A DNA stretch of 14,754 bases, taken from contig DHEJ01000003.1 of the NCBI GenBank assembly GCA_002399815.1, positions 92,751 through 107,504 of the forward strand, in the 5' to 3' direction. The notes under the pieces are model-generated. The model had not been told where the DNA came from. It worked only from the letters and a program-made list of their open reading frames with translations, and ran no database searches. Positions 7,173 to 12,267 of this stretch are shown here, in pieces. Both the position numbers and the translations under genes were made by a program. The DNA is from Acholeplasmataceae bacterium UBA4853. Lineage in GTDB: Bacteria > Bacillota_I > Bacilli_A > Acholeplasmatales > Acholeplasmataceae. The stretch's first letter is position 1, and each line of letters begins with the position of its first letter.

Positions 7173-7218
7173 AAGAAGCATCTAACCCCATCAAATAAGG
7201 TTAAATGCTTCTTTTTTT
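7173..7218 (+). terminator. Orphan terminator hairpin B, near-copy of hairpin A
   Basis: AAGAAGCAT / ATGCTTCTT (9 bp) is extended inward by TAACC / GGTTA past the same C/A mismatch seen in hairpin A, and is followed by a run of seven T. The upstream neighbour is read from the other strand, so no plus-strand gene exists for it to terminate. It aligns with 5241-5281 at 34 of 41 positions, and one stem pair differs as G-C versus A-T on both sides. Confidence 0.65.
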
Positions 7219-7231
7219 GTTTTATGCGTAA

Positions 7232-7310
7232 TGTGGAAACATATCGAAATCATTGTGGAAACATCAAACTATGCACTAAGCATATATTTTGCTTGAGTGG
7301 GGGAACATCA
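7232..7310. repeat. Three short repeats of the type GTGGAAACATC
   Basis: TGTGGAAACAT occurs at 7232-7242 and 7254-7264, with a diverged GTGGGGGAACATC at 7297-7309. Clustered short repeats like these occur near the ends of some insertion sequences (IS21-type multiple terminal repeats), but no transposase is present. They could equally be protein-binding sites upstream of merR. Confidence 0.4.
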
Positions 7311-7335
7311 ATTTTCTAATGTTATTAATATTGAT

Positions 7336-7370
7336 ATAATGTACATAAATCACTTTAAAATAATGTACAT
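7336..7370. repeat. Two perfect ATAATGTACAT direct repeats upstream of the MerR promoter
   Basis: The 11-nt repeats are at 7336-7346 and 7360-7370, 24 bp apart. Each contains the palindrome ATGTACAT. A spacing near two helical turns would put both sites on one face of the DNA, about 35-70 bp upstream of the MerR -35 box. The first also overlaps an extended -10-like TGATATAAT (7332-7340). Confidence 0.5.
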
Positions 7371-7402
7371 CATCCTTTAGTTTACAATATGAAATTTCAC
7401 TA

Positions 7403-7433
7403 TTGACATGGAGCATACTCCATCTTATATAAT
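7403..7433 (+). promoter_or_regulatory. MerR-type promoter with 19-bp spacer and internal operator
   Basis: A perfect TTGACA (7403-7408) and a perfect TATAAT (7428-7433) are separated by 19 bp, the over-long spacing typical of MerR-activated promoters. Between and overlapping them lies a perfect inverted repeat, ATGGAG-CATA-CTCCAT (7408-7423). The MerR gene starts 28 nt downstream with AAAGGAG at 7444-7450. This strongly implies autoregulation by DNA distortion on ligand binding. Confidence 0.88.
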
Positions 7434-7460
7434 ATAAGTAACTAAAGGAGATAGTGACAA

Positions 7461-7805
7461 ATGAAAACAAGCGAGTGCGCAAAGTTAGCAGGTATTAGTG
7501 TTGATACATTAAGGTATTATGAAAAGTATGGACTGATTAAACCAAAAAAAGAAGGATACAGCAGAGAATATACAACAGAAGATATTGAACAACTAAAGTA
7601 TATTGCGATTTTTAAGGCTGTTGGTATGAAGTTAAGTGACATCAAACTGATCAATGACATGGATGAAGTTAACATTGATTATGAAACCATCAAAGCGTTA
7701 TTGGAATCATATTTAGAAAAAGTAGAAAAACAAGAAGAAATGCTTAAGTATTCAAAAAACATATTAACAAGAGCGTTAAACAAAGTCAAAGGAGTGCTGA
7801 AATGA
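7461..7805 (+). CDS. MerR-family transcriptional regulator
   Basis: This 114-residue protein has a MerR winged HTH at ~3-40 (TSECAKLAGISVDTLRYYEKYGLI, wing REYTTEDI), a second helical pair at ~41-65 (LKYIAIFKAVGMKLSDIKLI), and a long dimerisation helix at ~74-112. There is no effector domain beyond the coiled coil, and the only cysteine is Cys6 in the HTH, so it is not a thiolate metal sensor of the MerR/CueR kind. The ligand is unknown. It is preceded by its own 19-bp-spacer promoter and dyad, and followed, with an ATGA overlap, by a small membrane protein that is its probable regulated partner and may be connected with the signal. Confidence 0.92.
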   Translation: MKTSECAKLAGISVDTLRYYEKYGLIKPKKEGYSREYTTEDIEQLKYIAIFKAVGMKLSDIKLINDMDEVNIDYETIKALLESYLEKVEKQEEMLKYSKNILTRALNKVKGVLK

Positions 7806-8116
7806 TTATTATAGGATATAGCCTGACGGTACTTTATGGATTATTAAGTGCTATCGTTGCAGTTTTAGGTATAAAAGAAACCAAAAAATATTCAACCATC
7901 ATTATGTTAATAGGTGCAATAGAACTTATTTGTTCATCCATATATCTAACTTATCAAAATGATTTCATATGGGGCGTTGTTTTGGGATTAATACTTATTC
8001 AAACAGCTGCCATTATAAATGGGTATGCGATATATGGCAAATTTAATTTTAAACATCAAATCATAAGATTAATATTTGGTATCATTTTACTAGCGATATT
8101 AATAGTTTTTAAATGA
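7802..8116 (+). CDS. Small four-helix membrane protein coupled to the MerR gene
   Basis: This 104-residue, strongly hydrophobic protein has about four spans (~3-22, ~29-48, ~54-75, ~85-103) and few charged residues. Size and helix number recall small multidrug resistance pumps, but the conserved membrane-embedded Glu of SMR TM1 and its surrounding motif are not visible, so I do not assign that family. The AAAGGAG at 7788-7794 and the ATGA overlap with the MerR stop support the start and tie its expression to the regulator. A MerR regulator paired with a small membrane protein suggests efflux or membrane-stress response; this is inference from context. Confidence 0.8.
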   Translation: MIIIGYSLTVLYGLLSAIVAVLGIKETKKYSTIIMLIGAIELICSSIYLTYQNDFIWGVVLGLILIQTAAIINGYAIYGKFNFKHQIIRLIFGIILLAILIVFK

Positions 8117-8120
8117 AATA

Positions 8121-8150
8121 ATAATTCGATTTAATGTTTAATCGAATTAT
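8121..8150. repeat. Inverted repeat after the MerR operon
   Basis: An 11-bp perfect stem ATAATTCGATT / AATCGAATTAT with an 8-nt loop lies 4 nt after the stop codon of the membrane gene. It is followed by A residues, not T, so it is not a classical plus-strand terminator, though it may protect or end the transcript. Confidence 0.5.
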
Positions 8151-8170
8151 AAAAATGAATCTCTGTACGG

Positions 8171-8212
8171 ACAACCCACTTATAGAATGTGGTATTAGTT
8201 GAATTAAAATAA
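8171..8212 (+). pseudogene. Relic copy of the RNA methyltransferase gene 3' end
   Basis: Positions 8171-8211 align without gaps to 5171-5211, the last codons of the uracil methyltransferase gene, at 35 of 41 positions (28 of the last 31), including exact blocks of 14 and 11 nt. In the matching frame it reads T-T-H-L-stop-N-V-V-L-V-E-L-K-stop against T-A-H-V-E-N-V-V-L-L-E-L-K-stop. The catalytic Glu codon has become TAG while the final stop is kept as TAA. Similarity fades upstream of 8171. It is either a displaced gene end left by integration of the intervening DNA or the last scrap of a deleted paralogue. Confidence 0.75.
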
Positions 8213-8241
8213 CAACATTAAATAATCTGTTACATAAGATG

Positions 8242-8274
8242 ACATCCATATTGTACATAATATGGATGTTTTTT
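8242..8274 (+). terminator. Strong intrinsic terminator behind the relic gene end
   Basis: An 11-bp perfect stem ACATCCATATT / AATATGGATGT with a 6-nt loop is followed by six T. It lies 30 nt after the relic stop, about the same distance as hairpin A from the intact methyltransferase stop, so it may be the displaced original terminator of that gene. Confidence 0.85.
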
Positions 8275-8378
8275 CATAATTTTTTATATAATAATTAACA
8301 ATAATAATAGAATTAATTACCATAACTAAACTTGGTTATTTTCTTAAAAAAAATACTATCCTTTTATGAAAATGAGAG

Positions 8379-8384
8379 TATAAT
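8379..8384 (+). promoter_or_regulatory. Candidate -10 box for the ClC gene
   Basis: A perfect TATAAT lies 26 nt before the ATG at 8411. No recognisable -35 is present at 16-18 nt. The ribosome site GGGAAGAG (8393-8400) is of medium quality. The rest of 8275-8378 holds only AT-rich sequence with an imperfect ATAAC/GTTAT dyad (8322-8339). Confidence 0.45.
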
Positions 8385-8410
8385 ATTTTTTTGGGAAGAG
8401 ACGGTAAATC

Positions 8411-10006
8411 ATGAGAAAAGAAAAAACATCACTCAACCATATGTTGGTTATCGTATTATTATATTCAGGTCTTACAGGTATTATTACAGGTTTATTTCTA
8501 TATTTATTTCGTTATTTAAGTAGTTTATTATTAGAACTTACATATTCGATATATTCATCTATTCAATTAAATCTATGGTACCTACCATTTTTTATTATAG
8601 GGTTAATTATATTAGCCTATTTAGTTTCTTTATTAATTAAATGGGAACCTCATGCAGGTGGTGGAGCAATTTCAAGAGCAGCAGGTTTTGTTAGGGGAAT
8701 TCTTCTATTTAATTGGTTAAAAACTTTGGTTGCAACATTCATTTCAGCACAATTAGTTTTCTTTGCTGGATTACCATTTGGTATTGAAGGTCCTTCAGTA
8801 ATTATGGGAACTGCAATTTCTGGTGGAGTAGATGATCTTGGAAAAGCACATCCAGCACATAGGAAATATTTACTGACTGCTGGGGCATCTGCTGGGTTTT
8901 CAATTGCTACAGGTTCGATTTTTGCTGGAACAATATTTACATTGGAAGAAATGCATAAGAAATTTTCGTTCATGCTTTTATCTGTTGCTATGAGTGGAGC
9001 TGTTTTTGCATCAGTGACTATGAGAATACTAGATTATTTATTAGGTAATCATACGGCATTTTTCTCACTGACAAATGAGTTTAAAAATATACCATTTGAG
9101 TTTATTTGGTTAGCTCCACTATTAGGTATTGGAGCGGGTTTACTTGCTGCAGGGTTTAATTTCTTAATTGAATTTTTTGGAAATATGAGTACATATAAGT
9201 TTAAAAAAGTTCCACTCTTTGTGAAATTAACTTTAAATTTTTTACTTGTAGGCTTTGTTGGTTTATTTGTTATTGAAACTATAGGTAATGGTCACCATAG
9301 TATCATCGAACCATTATTTGATAAACAGTTTAGTTTTGGTATGATTGCATTATTATTTGTTTTAAAGATTATTACTATTGTAGCATCATCATCAAGTGGT
9401 ACAACAGGGGGCTTATTTATTCCTGTTTTAGTGATTGGTGCACTATATGCTGGATTATTCAACGAAGTTGCTATATTAATGGGATTTAATAGTGAATATA
9501 CAGCTGCTATCATTTTAATTGGAATGTGTGTATTTTTTGGTACATCAATGCAAGCACCAATTACTACAATAGCATTTATTATCGAAGCATCACTTCATCC
9601 GGAAACGATTATTTTTATGATGGTTGCTATTTTAGCAGGTATATTGATTGCAGAATTATTACATATGAAACCTTTAAATGAGATTGCTTTAAAAAGATTC
9701 ATGAAGATTCAAGATCAAAATAGAGTATGGAATTTATATAATGTAAAAGCAACTATTCAAGAAAATGCATTTGTCATAGGTAAAACAGTAAGAGATATTT
9801 TATGGCCAGCAAATACACTCATTAAAGAATTAATCCAAGAAAATCAACAAAATGCTACAAATATTGCCGTACATGGTGGAGATCGTGTATTAACATATAG
9901 TGATCAAATTCTATTCCAAATTCAATCGTTTGACATTGATAGAACGTTAAAAGAAGTACAGGATTTAATTGGAATTCAAGAAGTAAAAATCGAATTGATT
10001 AGATAG
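8411..10006 (+). CDS. ClC-family chloride channel / H+-anion antiporter with C-terminal TrkA-C domain
   Basis: This 531-residue membrane protein has a ClC core of about 430 residues plus a regulatory tail. Core motifs: GIEGPSV (124-130) with gating Glu126; FTLEEM (176-181), where Glu180 aligns with the internal proton glutamate of antiporter ClCs; and GTTGGLFIPVLVIGA (330-344). The usual GSGIP anion motif appears altered, as GGGAIS (83-88). Residues ~445-531 look like a TrkA-C/RCK_C ligand-binding domain (IGKTVRDILWP, then GGDRVLTYSDQI). Both glutamates point to proton-coupled anion exchange rather than a passive channel, by analogy with the E. coli protein. It is monocistronic and no clear terminator follows the stop. 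Confidence 0.88.
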   Translation: MRKEKTSLNHMLVIVLLYSGLTGIITGLFLYLFRYLSSLLLELTYSIYSSIQLNLWYLPFFIIGLIILAYLVSLLIKWEPHAGGGAISRAAGFVRGILLFNWLKTLVATFISAQLVFFAGLPFGIEGPSVIMGTAISGGVDDLGKAHPAHRKYLLTAGASAGFSIATGSIFAGTIFTLEEMHKKFSFMLLSVAMSGAVFASVTMRILDYLLGNHTAFFSLTNEFKNIPFEFIWLAPLLGIGAGLLAAGFNFLIEFFGNMSTYKFKKVPLFVKLTLNFLLVGFVGLFVIETIGNGHHSIIEPLFDKQFSFGMIALLFVLKIITIVASSSSGTTGGLFIPVLVIGALYAGLFNEVAILMGFNSEYTAAIILIGMCVFFGTSMQAPITTIAFIIEASLHPETIIFMMVAILAGILIAELLHMKPLNEIALKRFMKIQDQNRVWNLYNVKATIQENAFVIGKTVRDILWPANTLIKELIQENQQNATNIAVHGGDRVLTYSDQILFQIQSFDIDRTLKEVQDLIGIQEVKIELIR

Positions 10007-10057
10007 GTTATAAATATGGGGTGTTTGGTTTCAAATGTTATGTTAAAAAAGTATATC

Positions 10058-10087
10058 TTGACTTTTAAAGATAAAATTTGCTAAAAT
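10058..10087 (+). promoter_or_regulatory. Promoter of the riboswitch-CDF transcript
   Basis: TTGACT (10058-10063), an 18-bp spacer, then an extended -10, TGCTAAAAT (10079-10087). It lies about 28 nt before the riboswitch aptamer. An inverted repeat TATCTT / AAGATA (10054-10073) overlaps the -35 and could be an operator. Confidence 0.75.
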
Positions 10088-10114
10088 ATACATATTGAAA
10101 AAATAATCACATAA

Positions 10115-10213
10115 ACTGAACAAGCGGTAGTAAATTTACTATGCAGCCGGGCTTTTATAGCAATAGATTTTAATTAAAATCTGTGGGACAGAATACATCC
10201 AGCAGATTTTTTT
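10115..10213 (+). ncRNA. NiCo (czcD) riboswitch with terminator expression platform
   Basis: The leader reproduces the NiCo aptamer order: ACTGAACAAGC, hairpin P2 TAGTAAA/TTTACTA (10128-10141), conserved GCAGCCGGGC (10143-10152), small hairpin P3 GCT/AGC (10151-10161), hairpin P4 AGATTTT/AAAATCT (10165-10182), and conserved GGGACAG (10185-10191). P4's right arm plus G (AAAATCTG, 10176-10183) can instead pair with CAGATTTT (10203-10210), forming a terminator ending in T residues at 10213. The two folds are mutually exclusive, so metal binding should stabilise the aptamer and permit read-through into the CDF gene. The family is reported to sense Co2+/Ni2+, with Fe2+ also proposed. The outer P1 helix looks short here (CTG/CAG). 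Confidence 0.88.
10176..10213 (+). terminator. Riboswitch-controlled intrinsic terminator
   Basis: AAAATCTG pairs with CAGATTTT, extended by a T-G pair and GGA/TCC past one mismatch, and followed by TTT. It overlaps aptamer helix P4 and so is the switching element. Confidence 0.75.
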
Positions 10214-10327
10214 AATTATTGAATTAAAAACTTTGATGTAAGGTTTTTATATTCGATATAAAATCAAATAATAAGAGAAAGATCTTCATTAAATTACGTA
10301 AATTAATTTATTGACAGAGGATATTAT
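10214..10327 (+). other. Leader between riboswitch terminator and CDF start
   Basis: This 114-nt AT-rich stretch has no open reading frame of note. It ends with an AGAGGA ribosome site (10316-10321) 6 nt before the ATG. A TTGACA at 10311-10316 is too close to the start codon to act as a -35. Confidence 0.5.
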
Positions 10328-11203
10328 ATGAAAAAGAAAAGTAAATCACTTCAAAGAGTTATCGTCATTAGTTTGATTGGTAATTTACTACTTACAACAT
10401 TAAAACTAGCTTTTGGGTTCTTTGGTAATTCTCAAAGTTTATTAAGTGATGGATATAATTCTCTTGCAGATATTATGGTAAGTATTTTACTTTTAATCAC
10501 AACAAAAGTTGCTTATAAAAAACCTGATGAGACACATCCTTATGGTCATCAAAAATTTGAAGGTATTATGTATTTCTTATTGAGCCTTCTGTTATTATTT
10601 ACTGCACTTGGTATTGGTTACTCAGGGGTAGAGCATTTTGTTCGAATTATCAATGATTCTTCAAGTTCTGTAGTTCCGGGGTTAAACACACTAATTGCAT
10701 CCTTGATTGCACTGTCAATAAAAATATTTTTATTCATTATTAATCAAAAAGCTTATCTTAAATACCGTTCATTATCCATTGGTGCAGATGCACAGAATCA
10801 TTTATTCGATATCTTTTCTACACTATCAGCAGTAATTAGTATTTTCTTAGCACTTAATGGGTTTTTATTCTTTGAATCCATTGCCAGTGTTTTCATTGCT
10901 GCAATGGTATTTAAACAAAGCTATGCTATGATCAAAGATTCAATATCGTTTCTTGTAGATCAAGCACCAGAACAGGATGTAATTAACCACATCGCGACAA
11001 CGATTGAAAATGTATCAGGTGTTGTCACTGTGGACGATTTAAAAGTGAGAAAACATATGAATCAATTATATGTTGATGTTGAAATTTCGGTAAGTAAAGC
11101 ATTATCTTTAGAAGAAGCACATGATATTTCTGAAAACGTACATGATAAAGTTGAAGATATTTATGATGTTATTCATTGTATGGTACACGTTAATCCCATT
11201 TAA
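10328..11203 (+). CDS. Cation diffusion facilitator (CDF) metal exporter
   Basis: This 291-residue transporter has six predicted helices in the first ~205 residues and a cytoplasmic CDF C-terminal domain (~210-291, with His265, His283 and His287). TM2 carries LLSDGYNSLAD and TM5 carries GADAQNHLFD. Aligned to FieF/YiiP, the four transport-site residues become Asn44, Asp48, Asn157 and Asp161, in place of the D-D-H-D of FieF or the H-D-H-D of zinc CzcD types. The HPYGHQKFE loop (70-78) is typical. Asn at the site is a feature I associate with manganese or iron/cobalt-type members. The NiCo riboswitch upstream argues for export of Co2+, Ni2+ or Fe2+. The family is secure; the ion is inferred. 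Confidence 0.92.
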   Translation: MKKKSKSLQRVIVISLIGNLLLTTLKLAFGFFGNSQSLLSDGYNSLADIMVSILLLITTKVAYKKPDETHPYGHQKFEGIMYFLLSLLLLFTALGIGYSGVEHFVRIINDSSSSVVPGLNTLIASLIALSIKIFLFIINQKAYLKYRSLSIGADAQNHLFDIFSTLSAVISIFLALNGFLFFESIASVFIAAMVFKQSYAMIKDSISFLVDQAPEQDVINHIATTIENVSGVVTVDDLKVRKHMNQLYVDVEISVSKALSLEEAHDISENVHDKVEDIYDVIHCMVHVNPI

Positions 11204-11246
11204 TTTATATTTTAATAGTATGTATAAATTTAATTTAAGCTTAGAC

Positions 11247-11275
11247 TTAACATTATGAAAAACATATGATATAAT
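11247..11275 (+). promoter_or_regulatory. Promoter of the ZIP gene
   Basis: TTAACA (11247-11252), a 17-bp spacer and a perfect extended -10, TGATATAAT (11267-11275). The leader would be only ~18 nt, containing GAGG (11289-11292) before the ATG at 11300. ZIP is thus transcribed independently of the CDF gene. Confidence 0.85.
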
Positions 11276-11299
11276 ACCTATAAGAAATGAGGTATTTTT

Positions 11300-12121
11300 A
11301 TGTTTACATGGTTTATGACTTTAGATTTATGGATTCAAGCATTATTAGCGGGTCTATTTACATGGTTTGTTACTGCACTTGGTGCATCCTTAGTTTTTTT
11401 CTTTAAAAATATCAATAAAAATGTTTTAAGTATGATGTATGGTTTAGCGGCTGGAGTTATGGTTGCTGCAAGTTTCTGGTCATTACTTGCTCCTGGTATA
11501 GAGATTGCAGAAGAACAAGGTAGAATTGCCTGGTTAGTAGTTGCTATTGGATTTTCATTAGGTGGATTGTTCTTATATGCTGCAGATAGAATTATTCCAC
11601 ATATGCACTTTGGTAAAGCACATACCAAAGAAGGTATTCCAACAAAGATGAAAAAAACTATTCTATTAGTATTTTCAATTACTCTACATAACATTCCAGA
11701 AGGTTTAGCAATAGGTGTTGCATTTGGTGCTATTGGACATGTTACTGGATCCATTGAAGCTGCAACAATTGCTGCAATGACGCTTGCATTAGGTATTGGT
11801 ATACAAAATTTTCCAGAAGGTGCTGCAGTATCAATTCCATTATCCAATGAAAAAATGGGACGTAAGAATGCATTTTTCTTGGGGCAAGCTTCAGCACTGG
11901 TTGAACCTTTAGCTGCTGTATTAGGTGCAGTGCTGGTCGTATCTATATCGGTTATCTTACCTTATGCATTAGCATTTGCAGCCGGAGCAATGATTTATGT
12001 TGTTGTTGAAGAATTAATTCCTGAAGCTCAAGAAAATTCAAGTTCTGGAACACATTATGCAGTTTTTGGATTCATGTTGGGTTTCATTATTATGATGATT
12101 TTAGATGTTGCATTAGGTTAA
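11300..12121 (+). CDS. ZIP-family divalent metal transporter (GufA-like)
   Basis: This 273-residue protein has eight likely helices. The ZIP signature HNIPEGLAIGV (130-140) in TM4 and IQNFPEGAAVSIPL (168-181) in TM5 supply the binuclear metal ligands His130, Asn131, Glu134, Asn170 and Glu173, with Glu202 (ALVEPLAA) and Glu237/Glu238 (VVEELIPEAQ) nearby. The HMHFGKAHTKEG loop (101-112) between TM3 and TM4 is His-containing, as in many ZIPs. The GufA branch moves Zn2+ and other divalent ions into the cytoplasm with low selectivity. It follows a CDF exporter but has its own promoter and terminator, so the two arms of metal balance are controlled separately. No Zur/Fur-like operator could be recognised. 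Confidence 0.92.
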   Translation: MFTWFMTLDLWIQALLAGLFTWFVTALGASLVFFFKNINKNVLSMMYGLAAGVMVAASFWSLLAPGIEIAEEQGRIAWLVVAIGFSLGGLFLYAADRIIPHMHFGKAHTKEGIPTKMKKTILLVFSITLHNIPEGLAIGVAFGAIGHVTGSIEAATIAAMTLALGIGIQNFPEGAAVSIPLSNEKMGRKNAFFLGQASALVEPLAAVLGAVLVVSISVILPYALAFAAGAMIYVVVEELIPEAQENSSSGTHYAVFGFMLGFIIMMILDVALG

Positions 12122-12128
12122 TCAATAG

Positions 12129-12162
12129 AGGTGTTAGTAGAATTTGACTACTAACACCTTTT
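12129..12162 (+). terminator. Intrinsic terminator of the ZIP gene
   Basis: A 12-bp perfect stem AGGTGTTAGTAG / CTACTAACACCT with a 7-nt loop is followed by TTTT, 7 nt after the stop codon. Confidence 0.9.
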
Positions 12163-12190
12163 GTTAGTTAATTGCTATTAGAGACAAATA

Positions 12191-12221
12191 TTACCTAAGT
12201 ATATGATATATTTGATATAAT
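12191..12221 (+). promoter_or_regulatory. Promoter of the cyclic-di-GMP gene
   Basis: Perfect extended -10 TGATATAAT (12213-12221). The best upstream hexamer, TTACCT at 12191-12196, is a poor -35 with a 19-bp spacer. The start codon at 12268 is set by GGGGGA (12259-12264), only 4-5 nt upstream. Confidence 0.6.
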
Positions 12222-12267
12222 TAAAGCAGATATACGTATCTAAACATTCGATTCTAATGGGGGATAT

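Noticed and set aside
7173..7370. CRISPR array
   Set aside because: The short repeats differ in sequence and spacing and are too few and too short.
7276..7482. Minus-strand open frame of 68 codons
   Set aside because: It overlaps the MerR promoter and start; nothing coding-like is seen, and the regulatory signals explain the region.
7802..8116. Small multidrug resistance (SMR) pump
   Set aside because: Size and helix count fit, but the conserved TM1 glutamate and neighbouring motif are not present.
8275..8410. Fluoride riboswitch ahead of the ClC gene
   Set aside because: No conserved fluoride-aptamer blocks were found; only AT-rich sequence and a -10 box.
8332..8523. Plus-strand open frame of 63 codons before the ClC gene
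   Set aside because: It runs through the ClC promoter and start in another frame; low-complexity aromatic translation.
8650..9513. Minus-strand open frames within the ClC gene
   Set aside because: Shadows of a strong membrane-protein reading frame.
10311..10316. TTGACA as a second promoter for the CDF gene
   Set aside because: Only 11 nt before the start codon, so no -10 can fit; the riboswitch promoter at 10058 is convincing.
11335..11847. Minus-strand open frame of 170 codons
   Set aside because: Exact antisense of the ZIP gene; its composition mirrors the ZIP codons.
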